64,000 nt of DNA from Apricaphanius iberus (Eukaryota > Chordata > Actinopteri > Cyprinodontiformes > Aphaniidae). The stretch is from the NCBI GenBank assembly GCA_028564705.1, contig JAPXFQ010002132.1, positions 61,082-125,081 of the forward strand, written 5' to 3'. The position numbers and the translations under genes were made by a program. This document shows positions 31,561 through 44,215 of the stretch, one piece after another. Every line of letters starts with the position of its first letter. Position 1 is the stretch's first letter. Under the pieces are notes generated by a model. It searched no databases and had not been told where the DNA came from. It saw only the letters and a program-made list of their open reading frames with translations.

Positions 31561-32204
31561 TTTTAACTAAGTGCAGCTGCTGGCAAGAGCGAAGCACACA
31601 ATTTTGATTAAGTGTTTCCAAAAAAGAGGAGCCTCGTCTATAGTTTAGAAGTTTATCGGCTTTAAAAGGTCAGACAAGAACTGAACAGCAAATCTTTTAC
31701 AAGCACTATTGTGAGTAACCAGTAGGGGGGAGAGTTGAGCGCTATTTGACAGTCTGTAGGTAAACGCAGTCAACAGTGACAAAACCAGTAGGAAAGAAAT
31801 AATTGATAGCGGTAAATATGTTTTACACGCCATCTACCATACTTCTTCCGTCATTTTTTCTGTTGTAATCTGAATATTAACCAGCTAATAATCTCCTACA
31901 GTCGCCATGTTTATTTTACTTCTTCTTTGGAAAAATCCGGTCTGAGTCTATACTCTGCCCCCTAGCGGGATTCTTCAGTACTACACGCAAAGCAATTAGA
32001 AGATGCAATTTGTTGCTTGCGCCAATGTAAGGTTTTAAAAAATATATACTTTCAGCCTTAGAACATCAAGAATGTCTACCTGTGTCTGGAAAAAACACTA
32101 CGATGCATTCCATATGGCAGTACAATGGGCTATTTAAAGCACTTTTTTATATTCTTCATTCTTATAAGATAATGTGGATATGAACGGTCTTATTTGGAAA
32201 AAAA

Positions 32205-32274
32205 TACAGTTAAATACCGATATTTTTTTTAAAAATACCGTGATATGAAAATTTTGCCATACTGCCCAGCCATA
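32205..32274. mobile_element. DNA-transposon terminus (gatatg...gcccagcc type)
   Basis: ataccgtgatatgaaaattt followed by tgccatactgcccagcc is a familiar terminal sequence of non-autonomous hAT-like fish elements. It abuts the RTE relic. The left end was not located. Confidence 0.4.
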
Positions 32275-32530
32275 GATTAGGATCAGCACCTCCAAATCAG
32301 AGACCATGGTCTTGAGCCGGAAAAGGGCAGGGTGCCTTCTTTGGGTTGTGGATCCTTAAGTGGAGGAATTCAAGTATCTGGGGGTCTTGTTCATGAATGA
32401 GGGAAAAATGGAGCGAGAGATCGATAGGCGGATTGGTAAGGTGTCTGCAGTTATGCGGCCGCTGTACCGGTCTGTCGTGGTGAAGAGAGAGCTGAGTCGA
32501 AAGGCAAAGCTCTCTATGAAATCGTATGAA
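32275..32530 (+). pseudogene. RTE-like LINE reverse transcriptase, fragment 2
   Basis: Plus-strand frames contain ISTSKSETMVLSRKRAG and VEEFKYLGVLFMNEGKMERE, then IDRRIGKVSAVMRPLYRSVV and KRELSRKAKLSMK. This is the C-terminal part of a LINE RT widespread in teleosts (RTE/Expander-like). Frames are broken and the end is lost after 32530. Confidence 0.75.
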
Positions 32531-32589
32531 ATCAGACGTATTGTAATATAGTTTTTTTTGAAAAAAAAAGAAAACAAATCAGACATATT

Positions 32590-33121
32590 GCTCCACCATT
32601 TTGCCTGTCTGTTGACTCGGATCTTTATGTTACCTTCACATCGCTACATGTACATTTATACGCCGAAATTATGGCAGTGTCAATGGTTGATAGTTTGTTG
32701 CCAATTTTAGCTAGGTCACTCTTCTACGATTTCGGGGCTTCCACTGCATTGTGGGATAGTGTAGCGTCCGCCGGTTGCTTACTGTGGCGGTGGTGCACAT
32801 CCAGGAAATGTATGCCTACTAGTCAGATCCATACTGGAGATTCTGATCTAATACATCGCTCGCATATTGCTTTCCGCCTGCTACGTAGTCGACATATTCG
32901 GATGCAGCCATTGTGAGTGGTGAGTGGCGTAGGTGTGGTTTTTATTTGGGCAGCTTAATGAAGCTTTAGCCATGCGTTTTCCCCCTGGTGGTTGGCAGAC
33001 TTTTGGTTGAGGGAGTGTATGCTCGCATTTTGAATGTAAATATCCTTGACGATCAGATTCATTTAATTGTGGCCACAAAAATCGTGATCGCGATCAAATT
33101 CCGATTAATTGTGCAGCTCTG
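32590..33121. other. Unassigned intronic sequence ending in a hAT-like terminus
   Basis: No gene is recognised. The right edge (about 33085-33121) reads cgtgatcgcgatcaaattcc then gattaattgtgcagctctg, typical of the end of a non-autonomous hAT-like element. L2 sequence resumes directly after it. Confidence 0.4.
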
Positions 33122-33124
33122 GTA

Positions 33125-33460
33125 TCAGTATTTCACTACTTAATCTCATTATGTAGTGTTTATTTTCTTATTTTAATCATCCTTCAAGTGTTTCCTCTAT
33201 GCTGTCCCTCCGCTGGGCGCCCTGGGTCAGTGCCTTGGCTGCTGCTGTTGATCTGCTGTCGATGCAGATGGCTCCTATGATGGCGTTCCCTGGCTCATCT
33301 GTACTCAGCCTGTTGTATGCGTGCGTGAGAGATGGGTTGGGTATACTTGTTATTTTTTTATTCTTGGTTTGGGAAGGGGGGTCATGTTAATCTGTAAAGC
33401 ACTTTGAGAAGCTATGTAGTTTGAAAAGCGCTTTTATAAATAAAGATTGATTGATAATTG
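33125..33460 (+). mobile_element. L2-type LINE 3' UTR before gene B exon 2
   Basis: Matches 16070-16525 and 58200-58435, including tggctgctgctgttgatctg, gaagctatgtagtttgaaaa and the end gcgcttttataaataaagat plus a tgattgat tail. It starts where the hAT-like element ends. Confidence 0.85.
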
Positions 33461-33554
33461 GAATAGAGACCACAGGAAATTCATTGTTAAAAAAACAAAC
33501 TGATTAAGATCTTTAACATTGAATATAAACCATTTCTGCTGTTTGCTTTTTTAG

Positions 33555-35197
33555 ACCATCTACTGGATAATGAATGGAAAGAAGAGGTTTTCTCTGACCA
33601 GCAGCTCTGTAAACAGGAGAGTGATTCCAGTTTGGACCAGAAGGAAACAGAACCTCTTCAGGTGAAAGAAGAACAGGAAGAACCAGAACAGTTCTGGATA
33701 AAAGAGAAACCATTGGAGCTCTGCATAAATGAACAAAAAGACCAGCTTGTATTGAAGCAGGAGACTGAGGATGCGTTCATGGTGACTCCTACTATTGAGG
33801 AAAAGTGCCACATTAAACCAGAACCAATCAAGAACCAAGTCGTCTCTCAGGACTCTAATGGAACTGAGAACCAGAATCAGGAAGGAAACCATCATAAAGA
33901 CTCAGGATTAAAACAAGATAAAGGCCAGAAACAAAATTACATGTGTAAGAAAACAACAAAGCTCAACAATTCAGAACCCAAAAGGAAGAAGAAATATCAA
34001 ACAGAAAACGATTTGAATTTTTGTAAAATATGTGGCAATTTGTTTACTGAATATAGGAACTGGATGTTACATTTGAAAAGTCACACAGATGAGAAGCCTT
34101 TCTCTTGTACACTTTGTGGTAAATGTTTTACTCAGAAAAGTCATTTGACTACTCACATGACAGTTCACACAAGTGAGAAGCCTTTCTCTTGTACACTTTG
34201 TGGCAAAACTTTTACTCAGAAAGGTAATTTGACTACGCACATGAAGGTTCACACAGGTGAAAAGCCTTTCTCTTGTACAATTTGTGGCAAACGTTTCACT
34301 CAAAAAGTTAGTTTGAGTGGTCACATGAGAAACCACACCGATGAGAAGCCCTTCTCTTGTAAAATTTGTGGCAAAGGTTTTACTTGGAAAGTTGGTTTGA
34401 GTAGTCACATGAAGATCCACACAGATGAGAAGCCTTTCTCTTGTACAATTTGTGGCAAAGGTTTTACTTGGAAAGTCACTCTGAATTGTCACATGAGCGT
34501 CCACACAGGTGAGAAGCCTTTCTCTTGTACACTTTGTGGCAAAGGTTTTACTCAGAAAAGTCATTTGACTATTCACATGACAGTTCACAGAAGTGAGAAG
34601 CCTTACTCTTGTACACTTTGTGGCAAAGGTTTTACTCAAAAAGTTAATTTGAGTAGTCACATGAGGATCCACACAGGTGAGAAACCTTTCTCTTGTACAA
34701 TTTGTGACAAAGGTTTTGCTTCGAAAGTTAGTTTGAATTGTCACATGAGTGTCCACACAGGTGAGAAGCCTTTCTCTTGTACAATTTGTGGCAAAGGTTT
34801 TACCAAAAAAAGTAATTTGAGTAGTCACATGATTGTCCACACAGGTGATAAGGCTTTCACTTGTACAATTTGTGGCAAAAGTTTTACTCAAAAAATTAAT
34901 GTGAGTAACCACATGAGGATCCACACAGGTGAGAAGCCTTTCTCTTGTACAATTTGTGGCAAAGGTTTTACTTGGAAACTTACTTTGAATTGTCACATGA
35001 GTGTCCACACAGGTGAGAAACCTTTCTCTTGTACAATTTGTGGAAAACGTTTTAGTCACAAAGTTTCCATGAATTGTCACATGAGGATCCACACAGGTGA
35101 AAAGCCTTTCTCTTGTGCAGTTTGTGAGAAAGGTTTTACTCAGAAAGCTCATTTGACTACTCACATGAGGGTGCACACAGGTGAAAAGCTCAGTTAA
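33555..35197 (+). CDS. ZNF gene B, exon 2: acidic linker and 14 C2H2 fingers
   Basis: The acceptor ttttttag/ACC joins exon 1 in frame (DHLLDNEWKEEV). The linker carries VKEE, LKQE and IKPE SUMO-consensus-like sites, but the site that is IKEE in A and C is IKEK here. Fourteen CX2CX12HX3H fingers follow. The first ([13 protein letters not shown]) is shared with gene A. Contact residues (-1,3,6): ENL, QHT, QNT, QSG, WGS, WTC, QHI, QNS, SSC, KNS, QNN, WTC, HSC, QHT. Q/N/T-rich contacts and no Arg at these positions suggest A/T-rich targets (inference). Linkers vary (TSEKP, TDEKP, RSEKP, TGDKA). The protein ends HTGEKLS; the last codons and the stop come from a truncated family D MITE. Full product 603 residues. 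Confidence 0.95.
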
Positions 35198-35372
35198 CCA
35201 GAAACGACACTGCAATTGTAGGCAGATGCACAGTAAATGTTAGCGCCTCCCTGCTGTCGTGCTGGGGCATTGCTTTGCAACACTGAAAAACCAACTGAGA
35301 ACTGTAAACGAAAAATGTCACCATCAACACGTCTGGGTGCAAACTTGCTGACGGAGAAGTATAAACTTGGCT
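35190..35372. mobile_element. Family D MITE, 5'-deleted, fused to gene B
   Basis: From cagttaaccagaaacgacac to the end gacggagaagtataaacttg it matches the right part of the MITEs after genes A and C. The left half and whatever lay between it and the fingers have been deleted, so finger 14 runs directly into the MITE and stops at its TAA (35195-35197). Confidence 0.85.
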
Positions 35373-36480
35373 TCATCCAGGAAAGGCACATGAAAAATAC
35401 TCAATCTAAGATTTATCGATGGTTCTAATCCAACACGTAATGTGACAATGTATGAAGGAAAAAACAAGACTTTGTGAAATATCAAAGATTTAAGGCTCCA
35501 CCTTTGGTGTCTGCTAGGGTTGGGCGATGTCCCCCAAATTGAGAGTTGTGGACAATGACATCGCCAGGGATGCCTCGAGTTTCCTAAGATTGAAATAATT
35601 TAGCCGGCAGAAAATTGTCACATATATAACCTAAATAAAATTTTAACTACTTCAAAAAAGATTTTAACCTAAAGTTAGAATCTGACGTTCTGAATAAATC
35701 TCAAATTTAAGTTTAATCGTTGGGTTGTTTTAGTGTACCACTCATTCTTTATAACCGCTGTAGTTATTTTCCCTGTCCACCAGAGGGCAGAAAACGCCAT
35801 GGTCTCAATGGCCACTGGCTGCTCTGCTTTGTGACCGCATACCATGGAGGCCACCATTTCTCCTCCATTGCTGTAGTACCTCAATTTGGCCACTAGGCCC
35901 CCATTGAAAAGCATTGGACTTTAGACACGTTAAAAACAACTTTAATGCCTGGTGCCCACTTTTTTAAAACTTTCTATGGCTACATATTCTTCCTGAGATA
36001 ACGCTTGGCTCGCCAAAAACATAGGCACCAGGCTAGTTTTCGTAAGATAATCTTTTGAAATCTTGCATAATTAATGAGGGGGCCGGACTTTGATTGACAG
36101 GCTGTTTTGATGGACTTTAATTGTAGTAACACTAAATTTTGAATAATTATTTCAAGTTACTAGTTCTTACCTTTTGTGGTTTGAGAAATAGGAGAACCGT
36201 CGGAGGAGCGCAGATACGGCAGCAGTCAGGCATGGGGCTATTAGCCTTTAGCTTAGCTAGCCAAGTTTAGCATCAGAGCTAAAGATGCGGGAGCAGAATG
36301 GGTGTGATTACGACCGAACTACACGCCCCGCGAGAACACAGTCTACAGTGAAGATCCCGCCCCTATGCGCTTTTTAGGAACATGCCTTGTCATGAATTCC
36401 CCCATGAAAGTCATTCTGGTAAACGGGGAGGAGTGAGGAGGCGCTGTCTAATCTTTTTTACAGTCTATGCATGGTCTCCA
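35373..36480. other. 3' flank of gene B with transposon ends
   Basis: The first ~140 bp match the 3' flanks of A and C. At 35514, TAGGGTTGGGCGATGTCCCC starts a hAT-like terminus whose partner is not seen. The 35750-36480 stretch resembles a common fish repeat (gtccaccagagggcag, ttttttacagtctatgcatgg) without definable ends. Confidence 0.4.
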
Positions 36481-37589
36481 TATCAGCTGTAGTTACCTTC
36501 CATGTCAACCTAGTTCTCCAATTGGAACAGAGCATACTTGGTTGATGTCGCTGCTCAGCTACGATAATTCCAGAATTTCAATAAATTGACCAGCTTTACT
36601 CGGGAATTGGATTAATTACACATTTAAAATCAATAGTAAAATAAGAAAAACGTTTTTTGACAAGCCAAATATTAAAAATTATGACGAAATATTGATACAA
36701 AATAGTGAACCTATAAAATAGTGGTCTTAAGTTTTCATTGCTGATTATAAAAGGCTCTATTGATTAAATGCTGGTTTACCTCCTCATATTACTTACAGGC
36801 TTCTTAGTGAAACATGATTGTTTATTAAAATGAAAACTCTTGCTTCCTTCATAGTAGTATTTGCTTACAAATTATTTATTGCTCAACTGACATTGATGAT
36901 GACCAGCTTTAGAGGTATACAGTTAATTGATTAATTTGATTATAGTTTCCGCTGGATACAAAAACTAATCATTTAAGGTATTTAATATTTTACCAACCTG
37001 GGTCAGCGTTGTTGCTATACAACTGCATAATTTATTTGCAAAACTACTAAACACGGACTAACAAACGTATTGTTTTTTTATCATCATCAGGTAAACTATC
37101 AAATGCCCGCAACATAAATAGACGAAATGTTTTTACTAAAGGTTTTTTATTAGAATGACACAAATCAACCAACAAGTACAGGAAATTTATACTATGACCA
37201 TATCAAAAGCATATATATAGATGAGGAGACTGAAAAAGATGATCCAGGACACGGGTAAAGAAAATCGCTCGGAGCAGAACATGCACTCTGGTCTCTACCC
37301 GGCAGAGCTGTCTGCTGAAAACAAAGAAATTGTTGGATTGACCGGAAAGCTAAACAAAGACAGAAACTCATTGTACGTGAGTCGTCGTCCCTCTCCGTTA
37401 ATCATCCCCCTACTAACCCAATTTTTTTTTTAAATAAAGTGATGTATTTCTAAACAAAATATCTTTGTCGTTCCAGATGAGGTATTTGTGTGGTGAAAAA
37501 CTATGTTTATATATCGGGGACCATGCTAAAAGGACCTGCTTATGGAAAGATGAGTTTCACAGGGAGTTTGTCGATATTGTAATTGCAAT
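36481..37589. other. No gene recognised
   Basis: AT-rich spacer between gene B and the L1 cluster. The short open frame at 37221-37433 has no recognisable domain. Confidence 0.45.
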
Positions 37590-37599
37590 TTAGGACAAA

Positions 37600-40165
37600 C
37601 TAAAAGCCGCCAAAATCAAAAAATGTTTGGCCCCAATTAATTTTAAAAGTATTATTTAGGGTGGAGAAGTCCAAAAAATTAAGCCCTCCTGATTCATAGG
37701 TGTTCATAACAGCTTTCCTGATGTAATGAGTTTGATTTTTCCAAATAAAGTATAAAAGCATATGGTCAATATCTTTATTGATGTTTCTATCGAGATGTAA
37801 GGAGAGAGCAGCATATGTCAAACGCGATAATCCTTCAGCCTTAGTAATTAACTCTCTACCTTTAAGAGAAAGATCACTCTGTAACCATTGGTTGAGTTTC
37901 TTTTGGGTTGTTTGTATAATTGGCGTAAAATTTTAGGAACATCTTAACTTTGCGTCTTTACAGATTTTTTTATTGTATGCGACCTCTTGTTTAACGGGAA
38001 TGTTGCTAATAACATTAGTAGGGCAATTTTTAATTGCTAGCAACTCACATTTCTTTAGATTAAGGTGTAAGCCAGAGGCTTTAGAGAAATTATTTATCGC
38101 ACGAAGAGTGAGAGGGATTTGATTTGCATTCTTCAGGAAAATCGTGGTGTCATCTGCCAGTTGACTGATGACCTCCTTATCAAATATAGTAATTCCTTCT
38201 ATTGCACTTAGAAATGTGAGTTGCAAGAATTTGTGTACAAAGTAAAAATAAATATGGGGAGATGGGACAACCTTGCCGAATACCACGTTTTAAGTTAAAT
38301 CTGGGGGTAGAACCATTTCTCATATTAATGGAACTATAACTGTTAGCATATATTGTTTCAATAGCTCTACAGAAAAAATCTCCAAAACCGCATTTTTTTA
38401 ATGATTGGAAAATAAATTAATGTTCGATCGTGTCAAAGGCCTTATAAAAATCCAGGAAGAGAATGAAGCTATCATCATGGATCAACTCTGAATAATCAAG
38501 TAAGTCCAAAACCAATCTAATGTTGTTAGATATGTCTTTTTTTCATAAATCCAGACTGTTATCATTAATAACTGTTTCTAGAACCTCTTTAATCCTGTTT
38601 GCAAATACCATGGCCGTAATCTTATAGTCATTGTTCAGCAGGGAGATGGGCCTCCAGTTATCAATAAAAAGCAGGCGTTTATTCAGTTTTGGAATAAGTA
38701 TAATCAGACTCTGAGTTAGAGTAGGAGGGAGAGTTTTATCATTTATACTTTCTATAAAAACTTGTAGTAAAAATGGAGCTATGCGGTCTGAAAAGATCTG
38801 ATAAAATTCTGCAGTTAAACCATCTGTGCCGGGAGATTTATTCAGTTTTAATGCAGTAATGGAAATACAAATTTCTTCTAAAGTGAGAGTACTATCACAG
38901 TAACTTCAATCTTCCTTTTTGTTGTTCTGACCGCTCTTTGTTATAAGTTGAGCTATATAATTTAGTGTAAAATGCAGCACAGTAATTTGAGATTTGTTTG
39001 TGATTGTCAGAGATAATACCATCAATATTTAATTGATAAATTGAATTTGTCTTTGATCTATTTTTGTTCCAGCCTAAAAAAATAAGCAGAATTTTGTTCC
39101 CCCTCTTCCTGGTTGTTATAAAAGCACCCTCCGCTTTGTGTTGGTATAGGCTATCTAATTTAGTTTGCAGATCTAAAAGTTCCCTTTTGTCATCATCCAA
39201 AATTTCTTCAGGGGATCTCTGGAAAAAATAGGTTATTTTACTAAATATATCATTCTCTTCAGCTTTTCTAAGTTTAGTGATTTGACTTCCATACTTTCTA
39301 AGAAATTCACCTGATTCAAATTTGAGAAGTTCCCAATTAGTGCAGAAAAATCTCGCTCTGTTGGCTTTATCCCAATAATATGTAATTAAGTTATTAAGAT
39401 GAACCTTAACCGTTTTGTGCTTTAGTCAGGAGCTATTCAGTTTCCAGTAGGAGAATTTATGTAGACTGCTGTTAGAAGTCGACATTTGGATATTAATGTA
39501 AATTTCCCTGTGATCAGTAAGAGGGGTGGCAAGTATATCAACAGTGATGTTGTTTTTATCAACCCAATTAGAGACGAGCCAGAAGTCAATGCGACACTGT
39601 CTGGTTCCTGTCTTATTGCTCCAGGTGAAAAGTCTGTCATCTGGAAATTTTTCTCTCCAAATATCAACATCAAATTGCTCCATAAAGTTCTTTCAATTTG
39701 TATTGACAGATGATTGCTGTCTTGGAGGCCATTTATCACGTGTGTTATCTAAGGCAACATTAAAATCTCCACCAATCAGAAGGATTGCATTAGGATATTT
39801 AGAGAGCCAAGGGAGGATTCTGTCCCCTAGGGTATCAAGCAATTTGTCATTCTCAGTTTTGTTGTTATAGCCATAAATATTGGCTGTAATAAAGGTAATG
39901 TCATCATGCTTCATAACCAGGCAGATGTAGAGTCCCGAGTTGTCACAGTCGAAATGCAACACATCACCAGCAGAGTTATTTTTTAAGATGGCGACTCCGG
40001 CAGAACGCTCAGAGCCATGGGATAACCATATATCACTACCCCATTGGGATCTCCAAAACCTAGTATCATCAGATACAGAATGACTCTCTTGAAAGAAACG
40101 AAAATGTGTTTAAAACTGTTTAGCAAATAGGCGCCTGGTATTAAGAGAAACTACAGAAAACGACA
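37600..40165 (-). pseudogene. L1 ORF2 (endonuclease and reverse transcriptase), broken
   Basis: In order on the minus strand: endonuclease pieces (FQESHSVSDDTRFWRSQW, LIGGDFNVALDNT, FTWSNKTGTRQCRIDFWLVS, LTDHREI); a linker region (LDSLYQHKAEGAFITTRKR); then RT with the catalytic block ISQLADDTTIFLKNANQI and HLNLKKCELLAIKN, and FIWKNQTHYIRKAVMNTYES. The DD pair of the active site is intact, but L replaces the usual Y/F. At least five frame breaks. The start is damaged: VSLNTRRLFAKQF, then a stop. Confidence 0.8.
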
Positions 40166-40512
40166 AAGTGACTTAAGGAAAGTTAAATGGAACAAATATA
40201 AAGTTCAGATAAGCTTCTGAAAGAGAACCTGCAGGAGAAGTTGACCAGGCCCTGCACTATCTAAGCAACAAACAGCAAAAATCTGATAACGTTTTCACAC
40301 ACAAAAAATAGCATTTAGTTTTCAATTTTCAAGTATATTCTGTTGTAGGGAGAAAAATAATAAACCAGCTTTTAAACAAAAGCCTCCTTTTTACCCAGCG
40401 GTAAATATATCCCAATTAAATGAAAAGTAACCAAAAACTTTGCCAAAATATTGCCCAGATAAATTGTAAGGAAAAGTTGCGACCTCAAAAACAGATGTTT
40501 GAATGAGCATCT

Positions 40513-41354
40513 CTATGGGGGAGGAAAAACTTCTGATCCACTGATGAATCCACGACCTCCCACACAGTAAGCTGGCTTTCCTTCCTTGCGAGCTTTGTCC
40601 ATCAGTGGCCACAGTTTGTCACGCCGTTCTCTGTCTTCCCTGGACAGGTCTTCAGCAAATCTCAGAGGAGGATGTTTTGGCCGCTTTCCATTGGGCATCT
40701 CGGCCAAATCGTGCTTTAAACTGAATGATGATGCATCTAGGCTTGGTGTGATTTCGCTGTTTGGCTCCAAGACGGTGTACGGTATTAATGGCATCAAGCA
40801 GCCGTGTTTTTTGTTCAGGATGCACATGCTCCGTACATCCGTCCATCCGTACATCCTTCTCCGTCTCCTTAACGCCATGTAGCCTGAGATTCCATCTTCT
40901 GGAATATCTTTCCAACTCAGATGTCCTCTGTTGGCAGTTGTCCGCTCGACCTTCGTCTCGTTACCCTTTTTTCCGGTGAACACACTTTTTCTTTGACATC
41001 TTTCATTTCAGCGCACACAAAGTCAATAGTTTTTCTTTAGACCTTCGATCTGGAGCCTGTTCTCTCTTACCATGCTCTCTCAATGCTATCAGATCTTGAG
41101 TTTATCAGTGCTGACAAACTGGAAATGATTTCATTATTATTATACATCCCTTTTTTAGCAGGTGTAGCGTGAAGCGGAGGAAACTCATCCGTTTCGTCTT
41201 CGGTTAATATAATGGCCGAAGCAGAAGCTACATAATCATGGCAGATGTCCATTAGCTCGTTGCCAGGCGAAATATTAGCCTCGTTAGCCAACTCTGGCGT
41301 ATGCTTAGCTTTGGAGCTTTCCAGTCCTCTTTTCCCTACTTTCTGGTTCGGCAT
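40513..41354 (-). pseudogene. L1 ORF1 (RNA-binding protein), broken
   Basis: ORF1p coats L1 RNA. It starts MPNQKVGKRGLESSKAK at 41354. After a frame break it continues with RRWNLRLHGVKETEKDVRMD (start of the RRM-like domain), PRCIIIQFKARFGRDAQWKA, and LRFAEDLSREDRERRDKLWP then EGKPAYCVGGRGFISGSEVF at the end. The two halves lie in different frames. Confidence 0.75.
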
Positions 41355-41589
41355 TCTCTTGGCTTTTAATTTTTAATTCTGTGACCGCTATATTACTTGT
41401 TTGCTAAAGCACAGTTGAACTCAACTAATATATAGACAGAATTTTACCGTATAGGAAACTTTTTGTGCCGAGCCTGGTAGAGATCTTCCACTCACTCAGC
41501 CATCTTGGCCACTCCTTCCTCAAGTCCGCAAAAGAATGCGCTAAAATGGGCGGAGCGAGAACACTTCCGGGAACGTTGAGCGTACTAGC

Positions 41590-43306
41590 CTTAATTAATT
41601 TATGTTTTATTGTTTTTATTATTATTATTTTGTAATTAGACAAATTTACAAACTCTCAAAGGGAGACAACAGCAGAACATCACCAAAAAATATAAACAGA
41701 AAAAAGAACCGACAAAATATACATACAAAGTATTAACAGAACTCTTATAATACAAATGCGCCAAGGCCACGCTCCAGTCCTTTGATATTTTTGTTTGTTT
41801 AGCAGAATTGATATACATAAGGCTTTCAGAGTATAAACCTGATACACATTAATTAAAAAGAAAGATATTGGTTCACATTTTCACATATCAAATCGATATA
41901 TTTAGATGAACCTTTTAGAAGAACTAAAGATGAAAAGAAAGATTCTAATTAAAATTTTAAGAGGGTTTTTTTATTTTGCCATTTGCATTTATGGATGTGA
42001 TATTTACCCATAAGTATGACATTACTTAAGATGACAAGTTCCTTAGATTGATTGTTGCCGTTATATAAAATCTGTGCTAATGTCAGCGGAGATATCCCAA
42101 TTATTTTTATTCCCATCCTGGTTACCAAATCTTGCCAATAGTTTGATGCTACTGAACACGAAAAAAACAAATGTTCAACGCTTTCCTTTTCTTTTAAGCA
42201 AAATTCGAATGGCTCTACTTATAATCCAATTCGTTTTTGAAGCATTTCTGCTATTCGGTAGTATCCAAAAAATATTTTTTAATTGCATGTCTTTAACTTT
42301 GGGGGGGATAGGCCATTCCATAAAATGTGTGTATTTTTTATTAACTTTATATTACACCCATATAGCCTGGTGTTCTTGTTAAAATCATGAAATGAAATAT
42401 TTCTAAAGATTGTATTTAAGGTTTTATTACAACATTTTTCATTTGTTTCAGGAATCTGATTTAACTATAAAGAAGGTATTTGTCCTTTAGAGTAGCATAA
42501 ATGGTTTTGTATCAAATTCAACAGAGGCAAAGGGATCACTTTACACACTTTGTTGTAAACTCTGAGGGAACCCTGAATGTTGTAGTTGATATTGAAATCG
42601 CCTAATTCAAGAAACTGACCCTTCTCATCAAGTAAATCAGTTATAAAAATAATACCATTTTCATACCACTCTTTAACGAACAATGATTTCTTATTTATTG
42701 TAATGGTTCTATTGTTCCACAAGGTGTAGCCATGGCGGGTGAAGTAAAACAGTAAAATAATATTTGTTTATGATATTATGACAATTTGATTGGCAACTTC
42801 GAGAAAAAGAAAATGCAACCCCCCACACCTTTTTGAAAATATTCTTAGGGATGTGAAAATAAATTGAGTCAGGTTTTAAAAGACTCCAACCATAGATAGA
42901 AAATCAATCGTCTTAACGCCACCTTTAGAGTACTCTTTAACCATTTGTGATTTTTTTGATGTAGTGAGTTTTATTGCGTCAAATAAAATGATAATGATTA
43001 TGGAATTGATCTTTTTTATACTTGCCGGGCAATATATAATAAATATGTTTGGCAAACCATCTTTGAGACACCCTCTGATTTTCATAATAGATCCAAAAAT
43101 TGTAACATCCCTTGTTAACCAATGATTCAGTGTTTTAAACATAACATCAATTTGGTCTTTTACATTTTTTGACTCTAATTTAATATCCTTATTTAAATAA
43201 ATACCCAAATACTTAACTTAACTTTTTATAGGAATTGACTCCAAATTAGTTTCCATGCAGTCATAAAGAGGTAAAATTTCACATTTCTTCAGAGTGAGAC
43301 ACAGAC
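41590..43306 (-). mobile_element. L1-type LINE, copy 2, 3' half
   Basis: Minus strand RT C-terminus: MGIYLNKDIKLESKNVKDQI, LNHWLTRDVTIFGSIMKIRG, KKSQMVKEYSKGGVKTIDFL, and finally MFFSCSVASNYWQDLV and ILMGKYHIHKCKW, the usual L1 ORF2 ending. A-rich 3' end near 41600-41640 (att-rich on plus). It is interrupted by a Harbinger at 43310 and resumes at 44636-44700. It abuts the 5' end of copy 1. Confidence 0.8.
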
Positions 43307-43559
43307 CAGGGGTCTCATTTCTAAAACATTGCGTAGAATCCCTACTAAAAGTGTACGTACGACCAAAACAAAAAGTTTGCGTACGCTAAAACGATTTCTG
43401 ATTTATAAAACCATGCCTACGCACAGTTGTAAGCAATTTCCCTTTATAAATCACGGTCTGCTTGTAAGTTTGCGCACGTGAATTTGGCTCATATCCCGCC
43501 CTGAACACGCCCAAATCTGGCTATAAAAGGTCAATGCAAAGCAGGACATGAATATTGAT

Positions 43560-43893
43560 GCATATGAAGAAAAGGGGAAATATGGCAACAACAAAAGAAA
43601 AACAAGAAGAGAAACTTTACGGAGATAGTGATTAAAGTGGAGGCTAGAAGAGACATTTTATGTGGTGGACACAGCAGCGTTGTCACAAATAAAAGGAAGA
43701 ACTGTGAGTGGCAGCATGTGGCGTCTGCAGTGCAGACTGTCAGCGCAACTGACAGGACGGTACCCGAAATAAATAAAAAAGTGGTCGGACCTCTTTCCTT
43801 GAGGGGGAAAAAAACACTTGCCTCCAACCGCCAGAGTGGGTCTGCTACTGGAGGGGGTCCGTGTCCACCTGAGCTGACACTAAAAATGAGCAT
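43560..43893 (+). pseudogene. SANT/Myb-like protein of Harbinger, frameshifted
   Basis: Harbinger elements encode a SANT/Myb-like DNA-binding partner of the transposase. The plus frame reads VEARRDILCGGHSSVVTNKR, KNCEWQHVASAVQTVSATDR, TVPEINKK, then after a disruption NRQSGSATGGGPCPPELT. These are conserved blocks of that protein. The start is missing and the middle is out of frame. Confidence 0.75.
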
Positions 43894-43927
43894 ATTTTAA
43901 GGAGACAGACTAATATGCCGTGTATTT

Positions 43928-44215
43928 TCAGCGAGGAGGCGGCTGTGGGTCGGGGATATCATGCGGGGGAGGGGGTACGCCAGGAGGGAGGGGAATTTCC
44001 TCGGACGGGGCCCTTATGGTAATATGGGTGCAGTTTATTGCGCCGATTATGTTTGGGAAACCGGACATTGCTGCAAATTGCATCTTAATTTCGGCCTGCT
44101 CCCCCACAGTATATGGAAACGTGATGTATCGCCTGCTCATTTTAATGATCCCATCCAAGACTGCAGGCATTATTGCGCTCAGGGACGGCAGATGATTCAA
44201 TTTATTAATTGGCAC
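43928..44215 (-). pseudogene. PIF/Harbinger DDE transposase fragment, D to N
   Basis: Minus frame: KMQFAAMSGFPNIIGAINCT then HITIRAPSEE. The family motif is GAIDCTHIPIRAPS; the first catalytic Asp is Asn here. Only the N-terminal third of the DDE domain survives, so it is inactive. Confidence 0.85.

Larger units (their letters stand above)
37590..41565 (-). mobile_element. L1-type LINE, copy 1, near full length but decayed
   Basis: Minus strand: 5' end near 41560 with ggccaagatggctgagtgag, ORF1 (41354-40513), then ORF2 from about 40165 down to 37600. The 3' end is lost (no ORF2 C-terminus, 3' UTR or poly(A)). Multiple stops and frameshifts mean it cannot be active. It resembles fish L1 lineages such as Swimmer. 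Confidence 0.8.

Noticed and set aside
34067..35215. 382-codon minus-strand open frame across the gene B fingers
   Set aside because: It is the antisense shadow of a 28-codon tandem repeat; the same antisense frame recurs in every finger and has no independent features. The 373-codon minus-strand frame at 58939-60060 is rejected for the same reason.
40586..40979. Plus-strand ORFs of 98 and 72 codons
   Set aside because: They are antisense to the clearly recognisable L1 ORF1 on the minus strand.
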